From Arenibacter antarcticus (GTDB lineage: Bacteria > Bacteroidota > Bacteroidia > Flavobacteriales > Flavobacteriaceae): 64,000 bases of DNA. How positions within the stretch are numbered: position 1 is the first letter of the stretch; each line of letters opens with the position of its first letter. The stretch is taken from positions 2,404,001-2,468,000 of the forward strand of contig NZ_CP166679.1 of the NCBI RefSeq assembly GCF_041320605.1, read 5' to 3'. The notes under the pieces were generated by a model. That model saw nothing but the letters and a program-made list of their open reading frames with translations. It was not told where the DNA came from and ran no database searches. The position numbers and the translations under genes are program-made. Positions 25,469 through 34,066 of this stretch are shown here, piece by piece.

Positions 25469-26554
25469 ATGGAAATGAATAAAAATTATTATGCCGTTTT
25501 GATGGCTGGTGGAGTAGGGTCGCGATTTTGGCCTATAAGTACCTCCGATTTTCCAAAGCAATTTCACGATATGTTAGGTGCAGGGGATACTTTGATTCAA
25601 AAAACGTTTAAGCGACTGAATAAATTTATTCCTACAGAAAACATATTGATCTTGACCAATGAGAGGTATAACCAATTGGTTTTAGAGCAATTGCCATTGG
25701 TGAAACAGGAGCAAGTGGTTTTGGAACCTGCCATGCGCAATACCGCTCCCTGTATTTTATATGCTGCATTAAAAATACAAAAGAAGAATCCGGATGCTGT
25801 TATGATTGTTGCACCCAGCGATCATTGGATCGAGGATGAAAGTGCATTTGCTAGAGATGTGGTTAGCTGTTTTAACAAATGTGAAAAAGAAGATGTTCTT
25901 TGTACCCTGGGGATAAAACCAACCTTTCCCAATACCGGTTTTGGTTATATAGAATATGAAAAAACAGATACCACTCCTGTAAAAAGGGTAAAACAGTTTA
26001 GGGAAAAACCAGACTATGAAACTGCTAAAGAATTTTTAAGCCAAGGAAATTTTTTATGGAACGCCGGAATTTTTATGTGGAGTGTTTCGGCCATAGTCAA
26101 CTCCTTTGAGAAATACTGCCCTGAACAGTACAACTTATTCTGGAAAGGTGTAGGTTATTACAATACAGAGGAAGAAAGTGCATTTATTTTGGAGCATTAT
26201 CCGAAGGCTGAGAATATTTCCATAGATTACGCAATTTTAGAGCCATCATCCAATATTGTAGTGCTACCGGCCTCATTTGATTGGAGCGATTTGGGGACCT
26301 GGGGGTCCTTATACGATAAGTTGGATAAAGATGATGACAACAACGCTGTGGTGAATGCTAGAGTGCTAAGCGTGAATGCCAACGGCAATATCATTCGTGC
26401 CCCAAAAGAGAAAATTGTTGTTGTAGATGGATTAAACGATTACATAATTGTGGATAAAAAAGAGGTGTTGCTAATATATCCGAAATCTAAGGAACAGGAA
26501 ATTAAAAAAGTACTTACAAAGGTTAAAGATCAGTTTGGTGATCAGTTTGCGTAA
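25469..26554 (+). CDS. manC: Mannose-1-phosphate guanylyltransferase
   Basis: A 361-aa nucleotidyltransferase making GDP-mannose from mannose-1-phosphate and GTP. The signature MAGGVGSRFWPISTSDFPKQ is at residues 12-31. IVAPSDHWIED is the metal/nucleotide Asp region, NTGFGYIEYE and FREKPDYETA bind substrate, and WNAGIFMWSV and FDWSDLGTWGSL follow. There is no phosphomannose isomerase domain; the protein ends after the catalytic and short beta-helix parts. It supplies GDP-mannose for envelope glycans. It starts three bases after the SprT-like gene and is followed two bases later by the DUF389 gene. Confidence 0.93.
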   Translation: MEMNKNYYAVLMAGGVGSRFWPISTSDFPKQFHDMLGAGDTLIQKTFKRLNKFIPTENILILTNERYNQLVLEQLPLVKQEQVVLEPAMRNTAPCILYAALKIQKKNPDAVMIVAPSDHWIEDESAFARDVVSCFNKCEKEDVLCTLGIKPTFPNTGFGYIEYEKTDTTPVKRVKQFREKPDYETAKEFLSQGNFLWNAGIFMWSVSAIVNSFEKYCPEQYNLFWKGVGYYNTEEESAFILEHYPKAENISIDYAILEPSSNIVVLPASFDWSDLGTWGSLYDKLDKDDDNNAVVNARVLSVNANGNIIRAPKEKIVVVDGLNDYIIVDKKEVLLIYPKSKEQEIKKVLTKVKDQFGDQFA

Positions 26555-26556
26555 AG

Positions 26557-28017
26557 ATGGAAGAAAATTTAAAGAAAAAGGACGATAAGGGGTTTTCTAA
26601 TGGAAACCCAGAGAATATCAAGAGAGATTTTAAAGGCCTTTTAGGAGGGGTCGGGGTATTCTTGAAGGATTTATTAGATATTCGTGACAATACTGATCAA
26701 GAGGCTACCAAAGCGTCCATTATTGCTGATATACCCTTTAAGGGACATACGTCATGGATTTTGATCTGCTCTATTTTTATAGCATCTGTGGGGCTGAATG
26801 CCAATAGTACAGCAGTGGTAATAGGTGCGATGTTAATCTCTCCCCTTATGGGACCTATTTTAGGTGTGGGGCTTTCTTTGGCTACCAATGATATTGATAC
26901 CTTAAGGCGATCGTTAAAGAATTTCGCAGTCATGGTGGTGCTCAGTGTTTTTACTGCGTTCTTGTTCTTCTACTTTTTTCCATTGCGCGATGAATCATCG
27001 GAGCTACTAGCTCGTACGGCACCAGACATTAGGGATGTGCTTATTGCCTTTTTTGGTGGCCTTGCCCTAGTGATTGCCAGAGCAAAAAAAGGGACCATTG
27101 CCAGTGTGATCTTTGGTGTTGCAATTGCCACCGCTTTAATGCCTCCATTATGTACCGTAGGTTTTGGATTGGCCATTGGTAATTTTGGGTATGCTACAGG
27201 AGCAATGTACCTCTTTACAATAAATACCATTTTTATTGGTTTGGCGACCTTCCTGGTGATAAAAGTGTTGCGCTTCCCTATGGTGCGGTATGCCAATTCT
27301 CAACGCCGAAGGTTTATTGCAAGAATGGCCTCTATAGTTGCTATTTTAGTTATGATTCCAGCAGGATTTACCTTTTATGATGTCTTTCAGGAATCGCTTT
27401 TCAGAAAGGAAGCCAAGCAGTTTATTGCCAATAATATTAAGCCCTATGAATTACCTGGGGAAGGTAGATACCTAGATAACCTAACGGATATTGCGTACGC
27501 GCATGGGAAAGATGGCTATATAGAATTGGTGTTTATGGGCAGTGAATCTATCCCGGATAATGTCGTAGCTACTTGGAATACGCAAAAGAACAATTATGTT
27601 AAGTTGCGGAACGTGGAATTAAAAATTGTACAAGGTTCCAAGAATTTGGAATTGGATCAAATGAAGTACGTAAACGAACTGTACGAAACTAAAAAAGCTG
27701 AACTCTTAAGTAAGGAACAACAAATACAGGTCCTAAAAGAAGAGGTGGGGAAAATGAGTAAAATTGCTGCCCAACAAATCCCTTTTCAAGAAATTAGTGC
27801 AGAGGCAAAGACCAATTATGAGAATTTGAGTAATTTGGGTTTTGCCTATACTATTACGACCGATTTTAGTAAGTTAGATACCATCCCCGTTTTTAATGTG
27901 CAATGGAAAAAAGGACTGTCTAGCCATCAAAAAACAAAGGACACCCAAAAATTAACTGACTGGTTGCGATTAAGATTAAAGAATGCTAAAATTCAGGTAA
28001 GGGAAGAAAAAATTTAA
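26557..28017 (+). CDS. DUF389 membrane protein with long C-terminal extension
   Basis: A 486-aa protein. Residues 1-60 are soluble and charged. The DUF389 membrane domain (about 65-290) contains NSTAVVIGAMLISPLMGPIL and ARAKKGTIASVIFGVAIATALMPPL, with six or so spans. A cytoplasmic or periplasmic C-terminal part (about 290-486) includes a probable coiled coil (MKYVNELYETKKAELLSKEQ). Function of DUF389 proteins is not established. It is the last gene of the operon; its stop overlaps the stop of the convergent ATPase gene by four bases. Confidence 0.87.
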   Translation: MEENLKKKDDKGFSNGNPENIKRDFKGLLGGVGVFLKDLLDIRDNTDQEATKASIIADIPFKGHTSWILICSIFIASVGLNANSTAVVIGAMLISPLMGPILGVGLSLATNDIDTLRRSLKNFAVMVVLSVFTAFLFFYFFPLRDESSELLARTAPDIRDVLIAFFGGLALVIARAKKGTIASVIFGVAIATALMPPLCTVGFGLAIGNFGYATGAMYLFTINTIFIGLATFLVIKVLRFPMVRYANSQRRRFIARMASIVAILVMIPAGFTFYDVFQESLFRKEAKQFIANNIKPYELPGEGRYLDNLTDIAYAHGKDGYIELVFMGSESIPDNVVATWNTQKNNYVKLRNVELKIVQGSKNLELDQMKYVNELYETKKAELLSKEQQIQVLKEEVGKMSKIAAQQIPFQEISAEAKTNYENLSNLGFAYTITTDFSKLDTIPVFNVQWKKGLSSHQKTKDTQKLTDWLRLRLKNAKIQVREEKI

Positions 28018-28781
28018 TTTCTTTCTTCTATATACATCTGGCGCACCTTTTTAAAGAGTTCCGAGGAATAGACAAAGTCTGTTACCGCCTCGTTATCTGT
28101 TTTAAAAATCTCCTTATTGCTGCCTTCCCATTCTTTGAGTCCGTTCTTTAGGAAAATTATCTTTTCGCCTATTTCCATAACGGAGTTCATATCATGAGTA
28201 TTGATCACCGTGGTAATGTCGTATTCCTGGGTTATTTCATGGATCAGATTGTCGATCAGTATTGCTGTCTTGGGATCCAATCCAGAATTGGGTTCATCGC
28301 AAAACAAATATTTGGGGTTCATCACTATGGCCCTTGCAATGGCTACCCTTTTTTGCATTCCCCCAGATATTTCAGAAGGAAATTTTTTATGGGCATCCAA
28401 AAGGTTTACCCTTTTTAATACAAAATCTGCCCGGTCCTGCATTTCTGATTTGGATTGTTTGGTAAACATGGTTAATGGAAACATAACATTGCCCTCTACG
28501 GTCATAGAATCGAATAAAGCGCTACCCTGGAATACCATGCCCATCTCTTGCCTAAGATCTCGCTGTTCGTCTCCCGTTAAGTCGGAATAGATTTTTCCAT
28601 CATAACTAATAGTGCCCTTATCTGTACTAAAGAGGCCGAGTAAGCATTTTATAAATACAGTTTTACCAGACCCACTTTGGCCGATGATTAAATTGGTCTT
28701 GCCCTTCTCAAAATTAGAACTGATCCCTTTTAATACATGGGAGTCATCAAAAGATTTATGGATGTTGTTTACTTCTATCAT
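28014..28781 (-). CDS. mlaF: ABC transporter ATP-binding protein, MlaF type
   Basis: A 255-aa ATPase. Walker A is IIGQSGSGKTV, the Q-loop lies in MGMVFQGSALFDS, the signature is SGGMQKRVAIARAI, Walker B is YLFCDEPNSGLDP and the H-switch is VINTHDMNS. The GSALFDS and NSGLDP variants are typical of the Mla/Ttg2A lipid-transport branch. The start at MIEVNNIHKSF was chosen over an upstream extension because it overlaps the permease stop by one base (TAATG), indicating coupled translation. It works with the MlaE permease in maintaining outer-membrane lipid asymmetry; no MlaD (MCE) gene lies beside it. Confidence 0.92.
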   Translation of the reverse strand: MIEVNNIHKSFDDSHVLKGISSNFEKGKTNLIIGQSGSGKTVFIKCLLGLFSTDKGTISYDGKIYSDLTGDEQRDLRQEMGMVFQGSALFDSMTVEGNVMFPLTMFTKQSKSEMQDRADFVLKRVNLLDAHKKFPSEISGGMQKRVAIARAIVMNPKYLFCDEPNSGLDPKTAILIDNLIHEITQEYDITTVINTHDMNSVMEIGEKIIFLKNGLKEWEGSNKEIFKTDNEAVTDFVYSSELFKKVRQMYIEERN

Positions 28782-29518
28782 TAGCCCAATAGTAATTGTG
28801 TTAGCACATAGTTGAAAATAATAATAACTACACTGGTCCATACAAAGGAAGTAGTACTCGCTTTCCCTACTTCCAAGGCTCCACCTTTCATATAATACCC
28901 ATGGAAAGAGGGTATGGTGGCAATGACGAGTGCAAAAACAATCGATTTTAAAAAGGAATAAGTGATGTGAAATGGAATAAAATCTAATTGTAGTCCTTCT
29001 ACAAAGTCGGCACTGGAACTAAATCCGCCGAAAACTCCAGCTACCCAGCCTCCAAAAATACCTACGTACATAGCAATGGCTATTACAAAAGGATAGAATA
29101 GCATGGCAATAATTTTCGGAAAGACTAAATAGTTTAAAGAATTGACTCCCATGATCTCCAGAGCATCAATTTGTTCCGTTACCCGCATCGTTCCAATACT
29201 AGAAGTGATATAAGACCCCACTTTCCCCGCCATAATAATAGAGGTGAAAGTCGGTGCAAATTCCAATATAACCGATTGCCTGGTGGCAAAACCGATAAGG
29301 TTTCTGGGTATTAATGGATTGGTAATGTTTAGAGCGGTCTGTATTGCTACAACACCACCTATGAAAAACGAGATAAAAATTATTATGCCGAGGGATCCAT
29401 AAATAAGTTCGTCAATTTCCTTTAAGATCAACTTTTTCATTACAGACCATTTTGTGGGTTTTTTAAAAACCTCCCTGATCATAATAAAATAGCTGCCAAT
29501 CGATGCTAAGTAGTTCAT
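28781..29518 (-). CDS. mlaE: ABC transporter permease, MlaE type
   Basis: A 245-aa membrane protein of the MlaE/DUF140 family. Five or six spans are visible: GSLGIIIFISFFIGGVVAI, the conserved APTFTSIIMAGKVGSYI with its coupling helix IGTMRVTEQIDALEIMGV, FPKIIAMLFYPFVIAIAM and the C-terminal VWTSVVIIIFNYVLTQL. The TEQIDAL segment contacts the ATPase. It forms an operon with the ATPase gene that overlaps it. It diverges from the phosphatase gene, with a 114-base shared promoter region. Confidence 0.92.
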   Translation of the reverse strand: MNYLASIGSYFIMIREVFKKPTKWSVMKKLILKEIDELIYGSLGIIIFISFFIGGVVAIQTALNITNPLIPRNLIGFATRQSVILEFAPTFTSIIMAGKVGSYITSSIGTMRVTEQIDALEIMGVNSLNYLVFPKIIAMLFYPFVIAIAMYVGIFGGWVAGVFGGFSSSADFVEGLQLDFIPFHITYSFLKSIVFALVIATIPSFHGYYMKGGALEVGKASTTSFVWTSVVIIIFNYVLTQLLLG

Positions 29519-29578
29519 TCAATATAAATATGCTTGCAAATGTAAAAATAACAATATTAAGAATCATTTAACCTTCAA

Positions 29579-29611
29579 TTGAGGTATAAAGGTTTAAATT
29601 CTATATTTTTG
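29579..29611 (+). promoter_or_regulatory. Candidate Bacteroidota promoter for the PafA-type gene
   Basis: A -7 element TAttTTTG lies at 29604-29611 with a TTG at 29579-29581, 22 bases upstream, close to the TTG/TAnnTTTG arrangement of the Bacteroidota housekeeping sigma factor. The ATG follows 21 bases later. Confidence 0.45.
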
Positions 29612-29632
29612 AGTTTCATAAAATTTATAATA

Positions 29633-31315
29633 ATGATAAAAAGAAGTGTATTAGTATTGTTTTTGTTGGTATTCCTTGGTTATGCCAGCGTTCCTTTGCA
29701 TGCCCAAAGGAAATCTCGGAATAAAATAGAGATTAGTGAGACTAAAGAGATTGCTGCTACTCCAAAACTGGTAGTTGGTATCGTAGTGGATCAAATGAGG
29801 TATGATTATCTTACCCGTTTTTGGGATCGCTATGGGGAAGGTGGATTTAAACGAATGGTGAATGACGGTTTTAACTGTAAAAACAATCATTTCAATTATG
29901 CGCCAACCTACACTGGCCCGGGGCATGCATCTGTGTATACCGGTACTTCCCCTTCTGTACATGGTATAATAGGAAATGATTGGTACGATAAATTTGATGA
30001 TAAAAGTGTATACTGTGCAGGAGATGATTCCTATAACTCTGTGGGTACCGCCTCCGACTCGGGGAAAATGTCTCCCCATAGGATGCAATCTACTACCATG
30101 ACAGATCAATTGCGATTGCATACCCAAATGCAAGGGAAAGTAATTGCAGTTGCTATAAAAGATAGGGGTGCTGTTTTACCTGGAGGTCATTCTGCTAATG
30201 CAGCCTACTGGTTTAAAGGTGGCGATGAGGGCAATTGGATAACAAGTACGTATTATATGGATGAATTGCCTACTTGGGTAAAGGATTTCAATACCAAAAG
30301 AAGTGTAGATGCGTACAAAAAGCCATGGACTACCCTAAAGGATATCAATACCTATGCAGAAAGCGGATCGGATAAGAATAATTATGAAGGCTTATTTAAA
30401 GGGAAGGCTTCGGCTACTTTCCCATATGACCTAGAGGCTTTGTGGGATGATAATGACCAATATAGCATACTTGCCAACACGCCCTATGGAAACAGTCTGA
30501 CTACCGATTTTGCATTGGCTGCGTTAGACAAGGAATCCTTGGGAGAGGATAATATCACGGATTTCCTTGCGGTGAGTTACTCAAGTACGGATTATGTAGG
30601 GCATAAATGGGGTGTTAATTCCAAGGAGATACAAGATACTTATATGCGTTTGGACCAAGATTTAGAGCGCCTATTTAAAAGATTGGATGAGAAGGTTGGA
30701 GTAGGGGAATACACTGTTTTTCTTACTGCAGACCACGCAGCGGTTCATGTGCCGGCCTATTTGAAGGATCAGAAAATACCGGCAAACTATTTGTCGTTAA
30801 CAGACATAAAGAATAAGCTAAACGATTATCTTAAATATACTTTTGGATCTACGGAAATCATTAAAAACATTTCTAACAATCAGATATTCTTGGATCATAA
30901 GGTGGTGAATAATTTGGATATAGACCTTGCTGAGATTCAAAATAATATTGCTCAAGAACTAATACTGTACGAAGGAATTTATAAGATATATACCGCCAAT
31001 CAGATGTGGCAAAATAATTATACCAAGGGAATTTCCAATATTATACAGAATGGGTACAATCAGAAACGTTCTGGCGACATCCTTATCGTTTATGATCCAT
31101 CTGCTATTAGTTATAATAAAACAGGATCTACCCATGGGTCTCCGTGGATATACGATACTCATTCTCCTTTATTGTTCTTTGGAAAAGGGATTAAAAAAGG
31201 GAGTACGGTAAACAGGACTGAAATTCCTGATATTGCCCCGACCATTTCAGCTCTTTTGGGGATGGCATTTCCTTCAGGGACAACTGGAGCACCTATAGTT
31301 GAGGTGTTAGAATAG
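29633..31315 (+). CDS. PafA-type alkaline phosphatase family protein
   Basis: A 560-aa exported phosphatase. The signal peptide is MIKRSVLVLFLLVFLGYASV ending LHAQ. LVVGIVVDQMRYDYL carries the first metal Asp, and NYAPTYTGPGHASVYTG contains the nucleophilic Thr of the PafA-like group. YSSTDYVGHKWGVNS and FLTADHAAVHVPAYL hold the remaining Asp and His zinc ligands, and GSPWIYDTHSPLLFFG is the closing block. PafA of Elizabethkingia/Flavobacterium is a calcium-independent periplasmic phosphomonoesterase releasing phosphate. The upstream in-frame ATG at 29579 would put 18 extra residues before the signal and overlaps the promoter, so it was rejected. Confidence 0.9.
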   Translation: MIKRSVLVLFLLVFLGYASVPLHAQRKSRNKIEISETKEIAATPKLVVGIVVDQMRYDYLTRFWDRYGEGGFKRMVNDGFNCKNNHFNYAPTYTGPGHASVYTGTSPSVHGIIGNDWYDKFDDKSVYCAGDDSYNSVGTASDSGKMSPHRMQSTTMTDQLRLHTQMQGKVIAVAIKDRGAVLPGGHSANAAYWFKGGDEGNWITSTYYMDELPTWVKDFNTKRSVDAYKKPWTTLKDINTYAESGSDKNNYEGLFKGKASATFPYDLEALWDDNDQYSILANTPYGNSLTTDFALAALDKESLGEDNITDFLAVSYSSTDYVGHKWGVNSKEIQDTYMRLDQDLERLFKRLDEKVGVGEYTVFLTADHAAVHVPAYLKDQKIPANYLSLTDIKNKLNDYLKYTFGSTEIIKNISNNQIFLDHKVVNNLDIDLAEIQNNIAQELILYEGIYKIYTANQMWQNNYTKGISNIIQNGYNQKRSGDILIVYDPSAISYNKTGSTHGSPWIYDTHSPLLFFGKGIKKGSTVNRTEIPDIAPTISALLGMAFPSGTTGAPIVEVLE

Positions 31316-31332
31316 TCAAAATATTGTTTTAG

Positions 31333-31379
31333 TAAGGGCCAAGCATTTCTTCTTAGAAAAGTTTGGCCCTTATTTTTTT
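31333..31379. terminator. Terminator between the phosphatase and glycosyltransferase genes
   Basis: TAAGGGCCAA (31333-31342) pairs with TTGGCCCTTA (31363-31372), followed on the plus strand by a T-run. The glycosyltransferase stop lies inside the hairpin, so it may act for both convergent genes. Confidence 0.75.
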
Positions 31380-32204
31380 CCAACGCAACTGGCGAATAAA
31401 TTTACCTTCGGCTGTATTTACTAAAAAGGGTGACTTTTCTTTTTTTGCTTTTAAAAATCCCCGCATATTATCCCAGAATACTTTAGGCTTATGGTGCTTG
31501 AAGGCCATTTTAATGGAGGCGATAAAGCTAATTATCAGCCCGTACCTCATGGTGTACATGGCTTTTCCCTGTAGTAATCTCGCTTTTTGGTTGTATCCTT
31601 TTCCTAGGGGGCGAAGGTGTTTAACCGCCAAGCTATCTTCAGTGTGTATTTCAAAGGAATAGTACTGCGCAAGTAACTCATCTACTGTATCCCATCCCAT
31701 TGCGTTTTTAAGTCCACCAATAGCTTTAAAACAAGTTTTGGAATACGCCTTAAAGGCTCCGCGAACGTGATCTTTATCCATGGGGTGATTTAAAATCCAT
31801 TCCCCGCTTTTATCCTGCTCATAAATAAACCCTCCGGCAATTCCAGCCTTTGGATTAAGGTGAAAAATTTCGGCAATTTTTTTAAAGTAATCAGATGGCA
31901 GTATGGTGTCTGCATCTAATTTCACTAAGAAATCATAGTCAAGATCAATTATCTCCAAGCCTTTGTTAAAGGCATTAATTACTTTGCTTCCCGGCATATG
32001 CTCCTCGGAGGAAGTAGTGTTCAGCTTGGTGATAAAGGGATATTTGGAGGTGAAGTGGTCTATTACACTTTCCGTATTGTCCGTAGAATGGTCATTTACT
32101 ACCACCACTCTAAAAGGTGTTAAGCTTTGGTTTGCTACGGATTGCAAGTTGTCCGAAAGGAAATTGCCCTCATTGTGGGCTGGGATGATAATTTGGTATT
32201 TCAT
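31353..32204 (-). CDS. Family 2 glycosyltransferase
   Basis: A 283-aa GT-A enzyme using a nucleotide sugar donor. It opens with IIIPAHNEGNFLSDNLQSV, then VVVNDHSTDNTESV. The metal-binding DxD equivalent is LVKLDADTILP. The acceptor region contains AIGGLKNAMGWDTVDELLA. No membrane span is obvious; a hydrophobic segment LIISFIASIKMAF near residue 230 could be a peripheral anchor. It is last in a minus-strand cluster with a methyltransferase and a KAS III gene, which suggests a lipid-linked or surface glycan role, as inference. Confidence 0.85.
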   Translation of the reverse strand: MKYQIIIPAHNEGNFLSDNLQSVANQSLTPFRVVVVNDHSTDNTESVIDHFTSKYPFITKLNTTSSEEHMPGSKVINAFNKGLEIIDLDYDFLVKLDADTILPSDYFKKIAEIFHLNPKAGIAGGFIYEQDKSGEWILNHPMDKDHVRGAFKAYSKTCFKAIGGLKNAMGWDTVDELLAQYYSFEIHTEDSLAVKHLRPLGKGYNQKARLLQGKAMYTMRYGLIISFIASIKMAFKHHKPKVFWDNMRGFLKAKKEKSPFLVNTAEGKFIRQLRWKKIRAKLF

Positions 32205-32280
32205 CGTTTATTTTAAACAGCCTCTAAAATACAAAATACAATTGTGGATCACCTGGCTCTTTCAAGGGGTGGAAATCCCT

Positions 32281-32862
32281 TTATTTGGAATTGTTGTTAG
32301 CGTGTATTTTCCGCTCTGCATAGACTATGTAATAACGCGGGGTAAAGCTTCTAAGCAATGGTCTAATGCCTAGTTTTTTAACAGGATTAGTCCATTTGGC
32401 ACTATCTTTAACTTCCCATCCAGCTTTTTCCAATAGCCAATCAAACTGCCATGGCTCAAATTCATGGAAATGCCTATCCCAAGCGTCGGTTTTACTGCGG
32501 TAGGCTGGTGAAAACCATAAACGTAACGGGATACTAGCCACTAATTTATTACTTTTTATTTCCGTTAGAATGTTGTATGGAGCAATTAAGTGTTCAAATA
32601 TTTCGAAGGCAGTGACCACCTCGGCAGAACTTTTTTGAACAGAGGTGTAATCCAAATCTAAATCCTCCCCTTTAGTATTGGATACGCTATAACCGTTCTC
32701 TTTCATGATTCTAGAGAACGGGTTTTCTACACCAAGGTCCAAGATCGTTTGATCTGGAGATATGTGTTTTTTAAGAAAGTCAAGCGTATTTTTAAAACGT
32801 TTATTCGGAAAAGTTTTCTCGTACATGGACTCGTTGCTATTATACTCTGTAAACGATGGCAT
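32281..32862 (-). CDS. Class I SAM-dependent methyltransferase (small)
   Basis: A 193-aa protein. The SAM-binding glycine motif is degenerate (TILDLGVENPFSRIM), followed by the acidic DLDLDY and the hydrophobic AEVVTAFEIFEHLIAPY typical of class I methyltransferases. The C-terminal basic stretch RPLLRSFTPRYYIVYAERK is conserved in this type. Acceptor unknown. As drawn it overlaps the KAS III gene by 23 bases; a second ATG at 32826 would remove the overlap and lose 12 residues without harming the fold, so the start is uncertain. Confidence 0.75.
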   Translation of the reverse strand: MPSFTEYNSNESMYEKTFPNKRFKNTLDFLKKHISPDQTILDLGVENPFSRIMKENGYSVSNTKGEDLDLDYTSVQKSSAEVVTAFEIFEHLIAPYNILTEIKSNKLVASIPLRLWFSPAYRSKTDAWDRHFHEFEPWQFDWLLEKAGWEVKDSAKWTNPVKKLGIRPLLRSFTPRYYIVYAERKIHANNNSK

Positions 32863-33898
32863 TTACATTCATTCCAGCGCCAACGCTGGCAAAGATAACA
32901 ACATCTCCTTTGGAAATAGATTGATTTTCTACTTTTCCTTTTTTTACCATATCGAATAAAGTAGGTATTGTGGCCACCGAACTATTTCCCAGTTTAGCTA
33001 TAGTCATTGGCATAATGCCTTTTGGCATTTCCTGATTGTATAGTTTGTAAAATCGCTTGATAATAGCTTCGTCCATTTTTTCATTCGCCTGGTGGATAAA
33101 AATTTTATTTACCTCCGATATGGCAACTCCGCTCTGGTCCAAGCATTCTTTCATGGCTAGAGGGACATTGGTGATAGCAAATTCATAAATTTTTCTCCCG
33201 TACATTTTTATGTACCTGTGGTCTTCATCGACCTGCTTGGAAAAAGAATCACCAAAGAAAAGGAAATACGCTTCCCCATTGGCATAAGTGGCACTATTGT
33301 GAGCTAATATTTGGCCATTATCCTCTCTTGATTCTACTATGGTGGCTCCGGCTCCGTCCGAGTAGATCATGGAATCGCGGTCATGCTTGTCAACAACCCT
33401 AGATAGTGTTTCTGCCCCAATAACAAGGCATTTTTTAGCAATCCCACTTTTTATAAATGCATTTGCCTGAATTACTCCTTCTAGCCAGCCTGGACAGCCA
33501 AACATGAGGTCATATGCCACACATTTTGGATTGTTTATTTTTAATTGGTGCTTCACCCTGGTTGCCAAGCTGGGTAAGGTGTCCCCTTGACTTTTACCCT
33601 CGGAAACATCGCCGAAATTATGGGCGAAAATGATGTAATCCAATTCTTCCTTATCAATGCCAGCATCGGCAATGGCTTTTTCAGCCGCAAAGAAGGCCAT
33701 ATTGGAAGTGTTTATATCTTTGGTTGCATAACGGCGCTCCTCTATACCAGTAATGCTCCTAAATTTTTGAATAATAACTTCATTGGAATGATTAAATGAA
33801 GTGCCATCATCATTTAAAAATTCATGTTCTAGAAAATCTACGTTTTTGGTTACTACTGATGGTAAGTAAGAACCAGTTCCTGTAATTCCAATTTTCAT
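32840..33898 (-). CDS. 3-oxoacyl-ACP synthase III family protein (KAS III)
   Basis: A 352-aa thiolase-fold condensing enzyme. The catalytic triad is visible: Cys135 in YDLMFGCPGWLEG, His in IFIHQANEKMDEAI and Asn in KLGNSSVATIPTLFD. KITGIEER-type SITGIEERRYATKD and the closing GDVVIFASVGAGMNVNAIVY are typical. KAS III starts fatty-acid synthesis from acetyl-CoA, and many paralogues make specialised products such as flexirubin-like pigments or alkenes. Here the neighbours are a methyltransferase and a glycosyltransferase, not fab genes, so this is probably a specialised paralogue or the free-standing fabH2 seen in flavobacteria. Confidence 0.88.
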   Translation of the reverse strand: MKIGITGTGSYLPSVVTKNVDFLEHEFLNDDGTSFNHSNEVIIQKFRSITGIEERRYATKDINTSNMAFFAAEKAIADAGIDKEELDYIIFAHNFGDVSEGKSQGDTLPSLATRVKHQLKINNPKCVAYDLMFGCPGWLEGVIQANAFIKSGIAKKCLVIGAETLSRVVDKHDRDSMIYSDGAGATIVESREDNGQILAHNSATYANGEAYFLFFGDSFSKQVDEDHRYIKMYGRKIYEFAITNVPLAMKECLDQSGVAISEVNKIFIHQANEKMDEAIIKRFYKLYNQEMPKGIMPMTIAKLGNSSVATIPTLFDMVKKGKVENQSISKGDVVIFASVGAGMNVNAIVYRV

Positions 33899-34013
33899 AA
33901 TAGGTTACTCATTTTTTATTTTAAATATAATACAATGGGTCAGGTCTATTCTTTCGGCATAAAATTGCTTACGATGTCCAAGCATGACGTTCATTGATAG
34001 TTGTAAAGGAAAA

Positions 34014-34041
34014 CAGCCTTTTAAATTTATGTAAAAGGCTG
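34014..34041 (-). terminator. gcvP terminator
   Basis: CAGCCTTTT (34014-34022) pairs with AAAAGGCTG (34033-34041). Read on the minus strand the stem is followed by TTTTCC. It lies 26 bases after the gcvP stop. Confidence 0.7.
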
Positions 34042-34066
34042 CTAACTAGTTGATTTGCTGATGTTT

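Noticed and set aside
28201-28590. 129-codon plus-strand frame
   Set aside because: Antisense inside the MlaF ATPase gene.
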